A DNA stretch of 64,000 bases, from positions 21,008 to 85,007 of the forward strand of contig JAHEIH010000009.1 of assembly GCA_024639455.1 (NCBI GenBank), read 5' to 3'. Origin of the DNA: Cellvibrionales bacterium (GTDB lineage: Bacteria; Pseudomonadota; Gammaproteobacteria; Pseudomonadales; JAHEIH01). The notes under the pieces were generated by a model. That model ran no database searches, had not been told where the DNA came from, and worked only from the letters and a program-made list of their open reading frames with translations. The stretch's first letter is position 1; every line of letters begins with the position of its first letter. This document shows positions 37,673 through 48,321 of the stretch, piece by piece. The position numbers and the translations under genes are program-made.

Positions 37673-39122
37673 CCTGTCGCAATTTGTTCCCGCGGCGTAT
37701 ATGCCTGGATTTAACGTGCCCGACGTGAGCGACTTGTTTGTGGATAGCCGTCACGTGACGGAAGGCTCGGGTTTTGTGGCATTGCGAGGTGCTAGTTGCG
37801 ATGGACGAAGCTTCATTGGTGCTGCCTTTACAAATGGTGCTGTCGTGGCATTTGCCGATACTGAGGGTTTTGATCTGCCCTACGAGTGGCGTGAAAAAGT
37901 CATTCATATTCCGGGGTTAGAGTCCCGTATTGCAGCTATGGCGGCTGATTTTTACGGCCACCCTTCGGCCGCTATGATGACTGTGGCGGTGACTGGCACC
38001 AATGGCAAAACCAGCGTTTGTCGCTTTGTCGCCGACGCAATGAATGCCTTGCATGGTCCTTGTGGCTATATCGGGACACTGGGTTGGGGTTTGGATCAGT
38101 ACCAAGCATTGATCAATACCTCGCCTGACGTGGTGTCGTTGCACCGCATCTTGGCTGCCTTGAAAGAGGGTGGCGCCAGAGCTGTGGCTTTGGAGGCATC
38201 TTCGATTGGTCTACACCAGGGGCGAATTGACGATGCAGTGGTGGATGTCGCGGTGTTTACTAATTTAAGCCGCGATCACCTGGATTATCATGGGGATTTC
38301 GAAAGTTACGCGGAGGTGAAGCGCCAGCTTTTCCATCGCGCTGAATTGCAGGCGGCGGTGATCAATGTGGATGACCCTTTGGGGGCGAGCTGGATTGATG
38401 ATATCCGCCGTGATTGTCATGTGCTCACTTACAGCGCGCAAAGCTCGGCCGATGTGCATTTGTTAGGCGTTGACTATCGTCTCAATGGCACCACTCTGAC
38501 GATGGCGACACCTCATGGCGAAGTAACAATCGATGTGCCGGTAGTGGGTGCTTACAATGCGGCAAATTTGCTAGCAACGTGTGCTGTTCTTTGTCACTAC
38601 AGCGATGATGTGCAGCAGATTGCCGCGGCATTGAATTGCGCCCGCGGTGTGCCTGGTCGTATGGAGTTGGTGGGTAACGGTGCGCCCGCTGTATTGGTGG
38701 ATTATGCACACACCCCAGATGGTCTGGATAACGCTCTACACGCGCTTCGACCACACTGTCGTGGTCGCCTTGTTGTAGTATTTGGTTGCGGCGGTGATCG
38801 CGACGTAGGTAAGCGCCCACTCATGGCTAAGGCTGCTGAAAATATGGCAGATGTGCTGATTGTGACGAGCGATAATCCGCGCAGCGAAGATCCACAGTTG
38901 ATCATTGATGATGTCATGCAGGGACTCGATAGGCCGGCGCAGGCGAAAGTTTTTGTTGATCGACGAGAAGCTATTCGTGCGGCGATCACTATGGCTAATA
39001 CCGATGACTGTGTATTAATCGCTGGTAAAGGGCACGAAGACTACCAGCTTATTGGTGATCAGAAACTACCCTTTGATGACTGCCGCGTGGCGGCCGAAAT
39101 CTTGGCGGAGGTTGCAGCATGA
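37662..39122 (+). CDS. murE: UDP-MurNAc-tripeptide synthetase MurE (meso-DAP adding)
   Basis: MurE adds the third amino acid to UDP-MurNAc-L-Ala-D-Glu. The 486 residues include the P-loop GTNGKTS (112-118), LEASSIGLHQGR, NLSRDHLDYHGD and the DNPR motif (TSDNPRSEDP), which selects meso-diaminopimelate, as expected for a gram-negative. The ATG at 37662 is chosen over one at 37611, because GGGGGG precedes it and the family N terminus fits. Its start overlaps ftsI by 11 bases. Confidence 0.96.
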   Translation: MHTSLSQFVPAAYMPGFNVPDVSDLFVDSRHVTEGSGFVALRGASCDGRSFIGAAFTNGAVVAFADTEGFDLPYEWREKVIHIPGLESRIAAMAADFYGHPSAAMMTVAVTGTNGKTSVCRFVADAMNALHGPCGYIGTLGWGLDQYQALINTSPDVVSLHRILAALKEGGARAVALEASSIGLHQGRIDDAVVDVAVFTNLSRDHLDYHGDFESYAEVKRQLFHRAELQAAVINVDDPLGASWIDDIRRDCHVLTYSAQSSADVHLLGVDYRLNGTTLTMATPHGEVTIDVPVVGAYNAANLLATCAVLCHYSDDVQQIAAALNCARGVPGRMELVGNGAPAVLVDYAHTPDGLDNALHALRPHCRGRLVVVFGCGGDRDVGKRPLMAKAAENMADVLIVTSDNPRSEDPQLIIDDVMQGLDRPAQAKVFVDRREAIRAAITMANTDDCVLIAGKGHEDYQLIGDQKLPFDDCRVAAEILAEVAA

Positions 39123-40489
39123 AACTCACCATGAATTGTGCTGCCATCGCCACCCTATTGCAGGGTAACTTGCACGGTTCGGATGGCCACGTAGCGGGTA
39201 ACCTCAGTACTGACTCTCGCAGTGTCATGGCTGGGGATATTTTTGTCGCGCTGGTGGGGGAGCGTTTTGATGGCCATGCCTATCTGCCTCAAGTCGCCGA
39301 GCGCGGTGCAGCATTGGCGATTGTTTCTAAGCACCAGGTAAATGTTGCCATCCCCCAGTTGGTTGTGGCCGATACGTTGCTGGCATACGGCCAGTTGGCC
39401 GGCTACCTTCGAGATCAATTTAAGGGGGTGGTGTTTGGTATTACCGGAAGCAGCGGTAAAACATCCTGCAAAGAGATGCTCGTGGCCATTCTTTCAGAAG
39501 CAGGTAGTGTGCACGCAACGGCGGCAAACTTTAATAACGAAGTGGGTGTGCCGTTGACCTTGTCGCAAATTGAGCCTGAGCACGATTTTGCGGTAGTTGA
39601 AATGGGTGCCGGAAAACCTGATGACATCGCTTATTTGGTTGATTTTGCGAAACCAAACGTGGCCTTAGTTACCAATGTTGGCGAAGCACACCTCGAGCTG
39701 TTTGGCTCGGTAGAAAATATCGGCGCCACTAAGAAGCAAATCTATAACGCCACCGAGCAATTGCGCGCCGCGGTTGTACACGGTGATGACGCCCTGACAG
39801 GGGCGTGGGCAGAAGAGCTTCGTGCCCTTGGTTTGGCGGTGCTGAGCTTCGGGCTTGAAGATCACAACGACGTTTGCTCGCTGGATTTACAACTCAATAT
39901 TGACGGTTCGCGTTTTACGCTGCGTACACCTCAAGGCGAGGTAGGCGTGTCATTAGCCGTTCCGGGGTATCACATGGTGAAAAACGCCTGTGCTACTGCC
40001 GCTATGGCCTTGCATGCGGGCGTATCGCTGGATGATATCGCGCGAGGATTGGCCAATTACCACAGCGTTAATGGCCGGTTGGCGATCCGCAAGATGGGCG
40101 ATATCTCTTTAATTGATGATACCTATAATGCCAATCCACGCTCAATGCGAGCAGCGATAGATACGCTGTCCTTATCGCAGGCGCGGCGCGTGCTGATAGT
40201 GGGTGATATGGCGGAACTTGGCTCCGATGCCGAACAACTTCATCGCGCCATAGGTGAATACGCGCGAGGCAAGATAGAGGCGTGGTTCAGCGCGGGGACA
40301 TTAATGGCTAGCGCTGCTCAGGGGTATGGTGAGGGTGCGGTGCACTGCAGCGATGTTGAGACGCTCAATCGACTGCTGCCAGCACAAATTAAAGCAGGCG
40401 ATACCTTGCTCGTAAAAGGTTCGCGTAGTTCGCGCATGGAGCGCGTTATTACCGCAATAGAAGAATATATCAAAGAGGGGGCTGCCTAA
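39119..40489 (+). CDS. murF: UDP-MurNAc-tripeptide D-alanyl-D-alanine ligase MurF
   Basis: MurF adds D-Ala-D-Ala to complete the pentapeptide. The 456 residues have the N-terminal [15 protein letters not shown], the P-loop GSSGKTS (110-116), [12 protein letters not shown] and the C-terminal [15 protein letters not shown]. Overlaps murE as ATGA and mraY by one base, in the strictly coupled murE-murF-mraY order. Confidence 0.97.
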   Translation: MKLTMNCAAIATLLQGNLHGSDGHVAGNLSTDSRSVMAGDIFVALVGERFDGHAYLPQVAERGAALAIVSKHQVNVAIPQLVVADTLLAYGQLAGYLRDQFKGVVFGITGSSGKTSCKEMLVAILSEAGSVHATAANFNNEVGVPLTLSQIEPEHDFAVVEMGAGKPDDIAYLVDFAKPNVALVTNVGEAHLELFGSVENIGATKKQIYNATEQLRAAVVHGDDALTGAWAEELRALGLAVLSFGLEDHNDVCSLDLQLNIDGSRFTLRTPQGEVGVSLAVPGYHMVKNACATAAMALHAGVSLDDIARGLANYHSVNGRLAIRKMGDISLIDDTYNANPRSMRAAIDTLSLSQARRVLIVGDMAELGSDAEQLHRAIGEYARGKIEAWFSAGTLMASAAQGYGEGAVHCSDVETLNRLLPAQIKAGDTLLVKGSRSSRMERVITAIEEYIKEGAA

Positions 40490-41571
40490 TGTTGTTATGG
40501 CTGTCTGATTTGCTTGCCAATTACATCGGCGGTTTCGGTGTTTTCCAATATCTGACCGTGCGCGGCATCATGGGGACGATTACCGCGCTAGCGATCGCCC
40601 TATTATTGGGCCCCACCATGATTCGCCAATTGAACTACCGCCAAATAGGACAAGCTATTCGCGATGACGGTCCCCAGAGTCACCTCGCCAAGTCTGGAAC
40701 CCCGACCATGGGTGGCGCGTTAATCTTGGTATCGATCATGCTGAGTACGCTGCTGTGGTCGGACCTGAGCAATCGTTATGTGTGGGTTGTGATGGTGGTA
40801 ACCGGCATTTTTGGAGCCGTGGGCTGGGTAGATGACTACCGCAAGGTGATCGAGAAAAATCCTCGTGGTTTACCCGCACGCTGGAAGTATTTTTGGCAGT
40901 CGGTGGCTGGTCTGGGTGTGGCCATATACCTATACAGTACCGCGGAAAGCCCAGTGACTACAGGCCTGTACTTGCCCTTTATCAATGGCATGGTGGTCGA
41001 TATGGGTATCTTCTTCGTGGTGTTCACTTACTTTGTTGTGGTCGGTAGTAGCAATGCAGTGAACCTGACCGACGGCCTCGATGGTTTGGCCATTCTTCCC
41101 ACGGTGTTGGTAGGCGGCGCACTGGGCTTAATCGCTTATTTGGTGGGTAACGTTAAATTTGCTGAATACCTGATGATCCCCTATGTCGCGGGTAGCGGCG
41201 AATTGATTGTATTTTGTGCATCCTTGGTGGGTGCCGGTCTTGGTTTCCTTTGGTTTAACACCTATCCCGCGCAAGTATTTATGGGAGATGTAGGGGCGCT
41301 AGCACTGGGCGCTGCACTAGGGACATTGGCTGTGATTGTGCGCCATGAAGTTGTGCTGTTCATTATGGGCGGGATCTTCGTGTTGGAAACCGTCTCCGTC
41401 ATTCTGCAGGTAGCATCGTTCAAATTAACGGGTAAGCGGATATTCCGTATGGCGCCCATCCACCACCATTTTGAGTTAAAGGGTTGGCCTGAGCCGCGTG
41501 TGATTGTCCGTTTCTGGATCATTACCGTGATCTTGGTATTGATTGGCTTGGCGACGTTGAAAATTCGATAG
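40489..41571 (+). CDS. mraY: Phospho-MurNAc-pentapeptide transferase MraY
   Basis: MraY transfers phospho-MurNAc-pentapeptide to undecaprenyl phosphate, giving lipid I. The 360-residue integral membrane protein (about ten helices) shows the aspartate-rich GWVDDYRKV, the catalytic [10 protein letters not shown], and the histidine motif [12 protein letters not shown]. The length equals E. coli. Starts at ATG 40489, overlapping murF by one base. Confidence 0.98.
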   Translation: MLLWLSDLLANYIGGFGVFQYLTVRGIMGTITALAIALLLGPTMIRQLNYRQIGQAIRDDGPQSHLAKSGTPTMGGALILVSIMLSTLLWSDLSNRYVWVVMVVTGIFGAVGWVDDYRKVIEKNPRGLPARWKYFWQSVAGLGVAIYLYSTAESPVTTGLYLPFINGMVVDMGIFFVVFTYFVVVGSSNAVNLTDGLDGLAILPTVLVGGALGLIAYLVGNVKFAEYLMIPYVAGSGELIVFCASLVGAGLGFLWFNTYPAQVFMGDVGALALGAALGTLAVIVRHEVVLFIMGGIFVLETVSVILQVASFKLTGKRIFRMAPIHHHFELKGWPEPRVIVRFWIITVILVLIGLATLKIR

Positions 41572-41580
41572 GAGAACCAT

Positions 41581-42957
41581 TTGAGCCTTATTAGTAGCGA
41601 CAAATTTATCGGCGTTATCGGTTTGGGTAGAACCGGGATGGCGACTGCGCGCTATTTACAGGCTTATGGCCGTCGTTTCTTCGCGGTGGAGGAAAGCATT
41701 GAATCTGAATCAGTACCAGCTTTCCGTGAAGCCTTCCCTGATGTGCCACTTCTAGTCGGTGAAATGGTTGAGGAAGAGATCCTTCGCGCGACAGAATTGT
41801 TAGTGAGCCCTGGCGTTCCGCTCGATAAACCTGCGCTAGTAGCGGCCCGTAATGCCGGTATCGACATTGGCTGTGATGTCGACCTGTTTGCAGAAGCTGC
41901 AAGCGCCCCTATTGTGGCGATTACTGGCTCAAACGCCAAAAGCACAGTGACCAGTTTGGTGGGTGAAATGGCTCAAAACGCCGGTATCAACGTTGGTGTG
42001 GGTGGAAATATAGGGACGCCTGCGTTGGAGCTATTGTTGCAAGCTAACGCGACCAGTTACGAATTGTTTGTACTTGAGTTATCTAGCTTTCAATTGGAGC
42101 GAATGAAGCCGCTGAAGGCGGAAGTCGCCTGTGTGCTTAACATCAGTCCTGATCACATGGATCGTTACGAGGGTTTGTCGCAGTACCACGCCGCTAAGCA
42201 CCGTGTTTACTTTGGATGCAAGAACGCCGTGTTTAATCGTGGTGACGCCTTGACCTCACCGCTGCTTCCTGGGAATACCAAGACGTGGAGTTTTGGTCTT
42301 GATCGTCCTGACTTTAATGCCTTTGGCATCATTGAGCACGACGGCGAGCAATTACTGACCTTCCAGTTTGAAGAGTTAATGCCACGCAGCGAAGTGCGCC
42401 TGCTAGGTAATCACAACACAGAAAACGTGTTGGCTGCGCTGGCGATAGGTAAGGCAGCGGGTATTCCAATGGCGGCGATGTTAAAGACGCTACATACCTT
42501 TGGCGGTCTGCCGCATCGTTGCGAACGGGTTGCTGACGTTGATGGCGTGGTGTACATCAACGATTCAAAAGGTACCAATATTGGTGCCACGCTGGCCGCA
42601 ATTAAAGGATTTGCCAGCCCTGTGCGAGATAATATCGTGTTGATCGCCGGCGGGGTAGGTAAGGGTGCGGATTTTGAATCGCTGGCGAACGGCGTCGTGT
42701 CAACTAAAGCGGCCATTACTATTGGTGAAGATGGCCCTGCTATTGCCACTGAGTTACTGAAGGTGGGTGTTGCTACCCGGTCCGCGCTGACGATGGAAGA
42801 TGCTGTTCGCCAAGCCAGACAGTTGGCCACGGCGGGTGATGTGGTGTTGTTCTCACCGGCTTGTGCCAGTTTTGATATGTTCAAAAACTACGCCCATCGC
42901 GGTGATTGTTTCGCTGAGGCGGCGCGCCAGTTAGGGATGGGAGAGACGCATGATTGA
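41581..42957 (+). CDS. murD: UDP-MurNAc-L-alanine--D-glutamate ligase MurD
   Basis: MurD adds D-glutamate to UDP-MurNAc-L-Ala. The 458 residues have the Rossmann start IGVIGLGRTGMATARYL, the P-loop GSNAKST (116-122; E. coli reads GSNGKST), LNISPDHMDRY, and YINDSKGTNIGATLAAI. TTG start at 41581 behind an excellent AGGAGA. Overlaps ftsW by 8 bases. Confidence 0.96.
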   Translation: MSLISSDKFIGVIGLGRTGMATARYLQAYGRRFFAVEESIESESVPAFREAFPDVPLLVGEMVEEEILRATELLVSPGVPLDKPALVAARNAGIDIGCDVDLFAEAASAPIVAITGSNAKSTVTSLVGEMAQNAGINVGVGGNIGTPALELLLQANATSYELFVLELSSFQLERMKPLKAEVACVLNISPDHMDRYEGLSQYHAAKHRVYFGCKNAVFNRGDALTSPLLPGNTKTWSFGLDRPDFNAFGIIEHDGEQLLTFQFEELMPRSEVRLLGNHNTENVLAALAIGKAAGIPMAAMLKTLHTFGGLPHRCERVADVDGVVYINDSKGTNIGATLAAIKGFASPVRDNIVLIAGGVGKGADFESLANGVVSTKAAITIGEDGPAIATELLKVGVATRSALTMEDAVRQARQLATAGDVVLFSPACASFDMFKNYAHRGDCFAEAARQLGMGETHD

Positions 42958-44158
42958 CGTTGTCGCGCCCAAACCTAGCTTAGAGAGCGTGCCAGAATGG
43001 CGCTGGATTGCCATCAGCACCATCGCCTTGATGTGCATCGGTCTTGTGATGATGACATCGGCATCGATGGATATTGGTGCGCAAAAATATAATTCTGCCT
43101 TCTTCCACTTCAAACGCCACAGCATGTACATGCTTATCGCTGTGAGTGTTGCCTTGGTGGTCAGTCGAATCCCCATGCAATGTTGGTTTAAGTACGGCTG
43201 GGCCTTTTTGTTGTTAAGCATGGTGTTGCTCAGCGTGGTATTAATCCCAGGAATTGGGCGTGAAGTTAACGGCAGTCGTCGCTGGTTGGTGTTGGGTCCA
43301 TTGACCTTGCAAGCTTCAGAAGTGGCCAAGGTTTGTGTGCTGTTTTATATGGCGGGTTACTTGCAACGTCGTCAAGATGAAGTGCAGCAGAATTGGATGG
43401 GCTTCATCAAACCCATCATCGTGTTGGTAGTATTGATTGTGATGCTATTGTCTGAGCCGGATTTTGGCGCGGTGGTGGTGTTACTAGGTTGCACCATGGG
43501 GCTGATTTTTCTGGCCGGCGTCAAAATGGGCCAATTCATGAGCATGATTTTGCTGTGCTTGGGCGCAGTAGTCGCCATGGCTATGTCGTCTGAATATCGA
43601 ATGCGTCGTTTATTGGCCTTCCAGGATCCATGGGCAGATCAATTCAGTAGTGGCTACCAATTAGTTCAATCGCTGATTGCCTTTGGTCGTGGTGAGTGGA
43701 CTGGGGTCGGTTTAGGTCACAGCGTACAAAAGTTGTTTTATCTGCCCGAGGCGCACACGGACTTTGTGTTCGCTATCTTGGCGGAAGAGTTGGGCCTGTT
43801 GGGTGTGGTGGTTACCATTGGTTTATTTACTGTGTTGGTGGCGGGTTTGATGCGCTTATCTCGCCGTGCTATGGGCGCCCACCAGCCATTTATGGCCTAC
43901 ATCGCCGCAGGTGCTGGTTTGATTATCGCCGGGCAGGCCTTTATCAATATTGGAGTAACGTCGGGGTTGTTGCCGACCAAGGGGCTGACATTACCCTTCG
44001 TTAGCTACGGCGGCAGTAGTTTGATCGCGTGCTGCTGTTTGATTGCCCTAGCCTACCGTATCCAGTACGAATTGCTGAACGGCTCTAGCATGCAGCCACA
44101 AGCCATTTTGAAAGTCCGCCAGTCGGGTCAGGGAGGAGCGCGTTATGCCAACACCTAG
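42950..44158 (+). CDS. ftsW: Septal peptidoglycan glycosyltransferase FtsW
   Basis: FtsW is the SEDS-family glycan polymerase of the divisome, partner of FtsI. The 402-residue membrane protein has about ten helices and the SEDS motifs NGSRRWLVLGPLTLQASEVAK, FSSGYQLVQSLIAFGRGEW, LPEAHTDFVFAILAEELG and LPFVSYGGSSL. Overlaps murD upstream and murG by 14 bases downstream. Confidence 0.97.
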   Translation: MIDVVAPKPSLESVPEWRWIAISTIALMCIGLVMMTSASMDIGAQKYNSAFFHFKRHSMYMLIAVSVALVVSRIPMQCWFKYGWAFLLLSMVLLSVVLIPGIGREVNGSRRWLVLGPLTLQASEVAKVCVLFYMAGYLQRRQDEVQQNWMGFIKPIIVLVVLIVMLLSEPDFGAVVVLLGCTMGLIFLAGVKMGQFMSMILLCLGAVVAMAMSSEYRMRRLLAFQDPWADQFSSGYQLVQSLIAFGRGEWTGVGLGHSVQKLFYLPEAHTDFVFAILAEELGLLGVVVTIGLFTVLVAGLMRLSRRAMGAHQPFMAYIAAGAGLIIAGQAFINIGVTSGLLPTKGLTLPFVSYGGSSLIACCCLIALAYRIQYELLNGSSMQPQAILKVRQSGQGGARYANT

Positions 44159-45236
44159 TAATAAGCCTGTGATTGTCGTTATGGCTGGTGGTACCGGCGG
44201 GCATGTCTTCCCAGCGTTATCCAGCGCAGAAAAAATGCGCGAAGCGGGTTACCACATCCACTGGTTGGGTACTGAGCGAGGCATCGAGTCGCGACTGGTG
44301 CCGGCAGCGGGTATTGATATTAGCTTCCTGACAATCAGTGGTGTTCGTGGCAAAGGAACCATGGGCTGGTTGTCAGCACCCTTCAAAGTGCTGCACGCGG
44401 TATATGAAAGCATCGGCATTCTTAAGACCTTGCGCCCTGTTTGTGTGCTGGGTATGGGAGGCTTCGCGGCGGCTCCTGGGGGTATCGCGGCGCGGTGGTT
44501 GAATATCCCTTTGGTTATTCACGAGCAAAATGCCATGGCCGGCTCTACCAACAAGATGCTGTCGCTGCTCTCCACGCGTGTGTTGCAGGCGTTTAAAGGG
44601 GCGTTTAACGGAAGCGATAAGGGAGACGTAGTGGGTAATCCTATCCGTCCCAGTATTGAGGATGTTCGCGAGCAGCGCGAGCATGCCTCGGATAGTGAGA
44701 CAAAACACGTCTTGGTATTGGGCGGTAGTCAGGGCGCCTTGGCGCTCAATGGTATCGTTCCCGGCGCGTTGCGCCAGGTGGCGAAAGAATTTTCGCTAGC
44801 TATTCGTCATCAAACTGGTGAGCGTGGATACGACGATGTCGCTCGCAATTATAGCGAGATGCCCGAAGCTGAGGCTGTCGCTTTTATTAACGATATGGCT
44901 GAGGCCTATGCCTGGGCCGATCTGGTGATTTGTCGTTCAGGTGCGTTGACGGTATCGGAATTGGCCGCGGCAGGATTGCCCAGCATTCTGGTGCCTTTCC
45001 CACACGCTATCGACGATCATCAAACCGCCAATGCCAATATTTTGGTAGCGGCTGGCGGTGCAATGATGATGGGGCAAGACCAGTTAAGTGAAAAAACCTT
45101 GAGTAAGCTGGTGAGGGATTTAATTCGCCCGCCATCGAAGTTGCCCAAGATGAGTGATTGTGCCCGTTCAGTCGCCATGTTGGGCTCGGCTGAAAAAGTG
45201 GCCCGCGTATGTATGGAGTTGGCACGTGAATATTAA
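44145..45236 (+). CDS. murG: UDP-GlcNAc transferase MurG (lipid II synthesis)
   Basis: MurG adds GlcNAc to lipid I, forming lipid II on the cytoplasmic face. The 363 residues show the GT-B signature [12 protein letters not shown] near the start, then [38 protein letters not shown] and [18 protein letters not shown]. Overlaps both ftsW and murC. Confidence 0.98.
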   Translation: MPTPSNKPVIVVMAGGTGGHVFPALSSAEKMREAGYHIHWLGTERGIESRLVPAAGIDISFLTISGVRGKGTMGWLSAPFKVLHAVYESIGILKTLRPVCVLGMGGFAAAPGGIAARWLNIPLVIHEQNAMAGSTNKMLSLLSTRVLQAFKGAFNGSDKGDVVGNPIRPSIEDVREQREHASDSETKHVLVLGGSQGALALNGIVPGALRQVAKEFSLAIRHQTGERGYDDVARNYSEMPEAEAVAFINDMAEAYAWADLVICRSGALTVSELAAAGLPSILVPFPHAIDDHQTANANILVAAGGAMMMGQDQLSEKTLSKLVRDLIRPPSKLPKMSDCARSVAMLGSAEKVARVCMELAREY

Positions 45237-46644
45237 GCGAGTAAATAGCTTTGTGCCAGAGATGCGCCGTATCGAACAGATCCACTTTGTGGGTATCGGC
45301 GGTGCGGGTATGAGTGGTATTGCCGAAGTGTTGCTGAACCAAGGCTATCGCATCAGCGGTTCGGATATTGCGAGCTCGGCCAACACCCAGCGTTTGCAAG
45401 CATTGGGGTGTGAAGTATTCATCGGTCATCGCGAGAGCAATATTGACGGCGCCAACGTGGTAGTGACGTCATCGGCGGTGAATGAGCAAAACCCTGAAGT
45501 GGCAGCGGCACGCGAAGGTCGTATTCCTGTGGTGCGCCGCGCTGAAATGCTGGCTGAGCTGATGCGTTTTCGGCACGGCATCGCCGTTGCAGGAACCCAC
45601 GGTAAGACAACAACAACCAGCATGATTGCCTCAATACTTGCCGCAGGTGAGTTGGATCCGACGTTTGTGATCGGTGGCTTGGTGAACAGCCACAAGGCCA
45701 ATGCTCGCCTAGGTGAATCACGCTATTTGGTTGCCGAAGCTGATGAAAGTGATGCTTCATTCCTGCACTTGCAGCCCATGGTGGCGGTGGTCACCAATAT
45801 CGAAGCAGATCACATGTCGACTTACGACAATGACTTCGACAAGATGGTGCAGACCTACCTAGATTTTCTACACAATCTGCCGTTCTACGGTGCCTGTGTC
45901 GTATGCTTGGACGATCCTATTGTACGGGACATTATCCCTCGTATCAGCCGCCCAGTGATTACCTATGGACTCGCTGAGGACGCCGATTTTCGCATTGTAA
46001 ATGTTCAGCAGTCGGCCATGAGTTGTCGCTTTGATGTGTTGTGCCCAGATCGCTCTGAGCCTCTCGAACTGCATATCAACATGCCTGGGATCCACAACGT
46101 TAAAAATGCCACCGCTGCGGTAGCGGTCGCCTTAGATGAAGGTATCGTACCCGATGCCATTATTGAAGGTCTGGCAGCCTTCCAAGGGGTGGGACGTCGT
46201 TTCCAAGTGTACGATACCTCTGCTTCGCGTTGGCCACAGGTAATGTTGGTTGACGACTACGGTCACCACCCCACCGAGGTGGCAGCTACCGTTCAAGCTG
46301 TTCGCGATGGCTGGCCTGACCGCCGTTTGGTAATGGTCTATCAGCCCCATCGCTACAGCCGTACCCGGGATTTGTATGAGGATTTCGCACAAGTACTTTC
46401 CAGCGTTGATGAGCTGCTGTTGCTGGAAGTCTATCCCGCTGGTGAGGCACCTATTTCAGGCGCTGATTCAAAAAGTCTGTGTCGCAGTATCCGTCAGCGA
46501 GGCCAGGTCGAACCCATCTATGTCGAAACTTTGGATGATGTTGCCGCGCTTCTGGATGGCGTGTTGCGCCCCGGCGATATCTTGCTTACGCAAGGGGCCG
46601 GTAACGTCGGCAGTTTGGCGCCAAAGTTGGCGGCGGAGGTATAG
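45226..46644 (+). CDS. murC: UDP-N-acetylmuramate--L-alanine ligase MurC
   Basis: MurC adds the first amino acid, L-Ala, to UDP-MurNAc. From GTG 45226 the 472 residues begin with [20 protein letters not shown], then P-loop GTHGKTTT (123-130), [21 protein letters not shown] and [15 protein letters not shown] lies 8 bases before this GTG. The open frame extends back to 45154 inside murG, but that part has no family similarity. It overlaps the murG stop. Confidence 0.96.
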   Translation: MNIKRVNSFVPEMRRIEQIHFVGIGGAGMSGIAEVLLNQGYRISGSDIASSANTQRLQALGCEVFIGHRESNIDGANVVVTSSAVNEQNPEVAAAREGRIPVVRRAEMLAELMRFRHGIAVAGTHGKTTTTSMIASILAAGELDPTFVIGGLVNSHKANARLGESRYLVAEADESDASFLHLQPMVAVVTNIEADHMSTYDNDFDKMVQTYLDFLHNLPFYGACVVCLDDPIVRDIIPRISRPVITYGLAEDADFRIVNVQQSAMSCRFDVLCPDRSEPLELHINMPGIHNVKNATAAVAVALDEGIVPDAIIEGLAAFQGVGRRFQVYDTSASRWPQVMLVDDYGHHPTEVAATVQAVRDGWPDRRLVMVYQPHRYSRTRDLYEDFAQVLSSVDELLLLEVYPAGEAPISGADSKSLCRSIRQRGQVEPIYVETLDDVAALLDGVLRPGDILLTQGAGNVGSLAPKLAAEV

Positions 46645-46646
46645 TC

Positions 46647-47549
46647 ATGGCGCGTTATCTAAACAGTGTGGTTGGTGTCTTGCTAGGGGGTGAATCCGCT
46701 GAGCGCGAGGTGTCGCTTCTGTCTGGCAACGCGGTGTTGAATGCTCTGCTGGTTCGAGGCTATAACGCCGTGGCTATCGATCCGGCCGACGCGGATTTCG
46801 AAGCTAGGCTGGCAACCGTTGATGTGGCATTTATCGCATTACACGGCCCGGGTGGCGAAGACGGGGCTATGCAAGCGGTATTGGAAACCAAGGGACTGCC
46901 CTATACCGGCAGTCGCGTCAGTGCGTCTGCTACCGCCATGGATAAATTAGCCACCAAACAAGTATGGCTGGACTGCGATTTACCCACGCCACCGTTTGTC
47001 GAGTTGGGTGGTGTTGAGCAAATCGATGGTTTGACGTTGCAGTATCCGATGTTTGTAAAGCCCGCCACAGAGGGTTCAAGTATTGGCATGGCGCGAGTCT
47101 GTAACGCGACTGAGCTAGCGGACGCCTATCGTGCTGCGGTGCCCTTCAACGGTCACGTGTTGGTAGAGCAAGGTGTACAAGGCGCTGAATTTACGGTCGC
47201 TATATTGAATGGCTTGGCCTTGGCGCCGATCCGCTTGGAGACAGATCATGTGTTTTATGACTACGACGCCAAATACATCGCGAATGATACACGCTACATC
47301 TGTCCATGCGGTTTAAGCACCGAGAAAGAGCATGAGTTACGCCGTCTTTGTGAGCGCGCTTTTGCAGCTATCCATTGCGAGGGCTGGGGGCGTGTCGATG
47401 TGATGCAGGATGACACTGGGAATTTCTTCCTGTTGGAAGTGAACACTGTACCGGGAATGACGTCACACAGCTTGGTGCCGATGGCGGCGCGTGCTGAAGG
47501 TATGAGTTTTGAAGATTTGGTTGAAGCGATTTTGGAGGAGGCCCGCTGA
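46647..47549 (+). CDS. ddl: D-alanine--D-alanine ligase
   Basis: An ATP-grasp ligase that makes D-Ala-D-Ala for MurF. The 300 residues (E. coli DdlB 306) contain GGESAEREVSLLSG, HGPGGEDGAMQAVLE, YTGSRVSASATAMDK, FVKPATEGSSIGMARV and EVNTVPGMTSHSL. Between murC and ftsQ, matching DdlB of E. coli by position; whether the genome has a second ddl cannot be told. Confidence 0.96.
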   Translation: MARYLNSVVGVLLGGESAEREVSLLSGNAVLNALLVRGYNAVAIDPADADFEARLATVDVAFIALHGPGGEDGAMQAVLETKGLPYTGSRVSASATAMDKLATKQVWLDCDLPTPPFVELGGVEQIDGLTLQYPMFVKPATEGSSIGMARVCNATELADAYRAAVPFNGHVLVEQGVQGAEFTVAILNGLALAPIRLETDHVFYDYDAKYIANDTRYICPCGLSTEKEHELRRLCERAFAAIHCEGWGRVDVMQDDTGNFFLLEVNTVPGMTSHSLVPMAARAEGMSFEDLVEAILEEAR

Positions 47550-48313
47550 TGCTTTCTGCTAAGCAAGCTGCAAAAGCCAGTGGCGCTGTGCGCGTCGCTG
47601 TGCCCACGCCGAAGCATGCGGTCTATCCGCGTCGCCGAGCGTGGTTGTTGTTGGCTTGTACTGTGTTGGTATTTGCTGTGGCCCTTCCATTTGTGACCTC
47701 CATACCTGCCATCAAAGGGTTTGAGATGGGGGGCGTGAATGTAGTGAAGGTCATGGGTGACCTGCAGTACATCCCTGAAAACGCGGTGATGGAAACCCTT
47801 CAGCCCTACGCCGAACAATCCGTAGTGATGCTGCCCTTGAAAAAGATTCAGGCGGACTTAGAGGCGATTCATTGGGTAGATCGCGCGGTCGTTCAGCGCA
47901 AGTTACCGTCTGATTTGTGGATAACCATCGTGCCACAAAAACCGATAGCCCGTTGGCGCGACCAGGGATTGGTAAATAACCGCGGTGAAATATTTATGGT
48001 GGAGGCGATTGCTGAAGAGTTTCTGCAGCTGCCGCTACTAGATGGTGAGCGCGACGCGCTACCTGAAATTATGGCGACCTACATCGAGTTGCAGCAAGTA
48101 TTGCGCAACCGCGGCTTAGGTGTACTCCAGCTGGCGCGAACCCCGCGCGGCAGTTGGCAATTGAAAACAACATCGGGGGCGACCGTGCTGTTCGGACAGA
48201 GCGAAGTGGTAGACGCTGCGCAACGCTTTGTTTCGGTGTACCAATTTTTGGGGCGCGGTTCAGAAAATAAAATATACGACACCCGTCACAACAGTGGCGT
48301 GGCGGTGATGTGA
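47549..48313 (+). CDS. ftsQ: Cell division protein FtsQ
   Basis: FtsQ is the bitopic hub of FtsQLB. The 254 residues have a basic cytoplasmic N terminus, one membrane helix (about 31-52), a POTRA domain (about 58-125) and a C-terminal beta domain with RTPRGSWQLKTTSGATVLFG. The ATG overlaps the ddl stop by one base. Confidence 0.93.
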   Translation: MLSAKQAAKASGAVRVAVPTPKHAVYPRRRAWLLLACTVLVFAVALPFVTSIPAIKGFEMGGVNVVKVMGDLQYIPENAVMETLQPYAEQSVVMLPLKKIQADLEAIHWVDRAVVQRKLPSDLWITIVPQKPIARWRDQGLVNNRGEIFMVEAIAEEFLQLPLLDGERDALPEIMATYIELQQVLRNRGLGVLQLARTPRGSWQLKTTSGATVLFGQSEVVDAAQRFVSVYQFLGRGSENKIYDTRHNSGVAVM

Positions 48314-48321
48314 GGCGAGAT

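Noticed and set aside
41926..41946. MurD P-loop GSNAKST as a damaged ATP site
   Set aside because: The lysine, serine and threonine that bind ATP are intact; Gly to Ala at this loop position is a tolerated variant and I believe it occurs in other gammaproteobacterial MurD proteins.
45154..45225. N-terminal extension of murC into murG
   Set aside because: The extra 24 codons overlap the conserved end of murG in another frame and have no counterpart in MurC. GTG 45226 has a ribosome-binding site and matches the family start.
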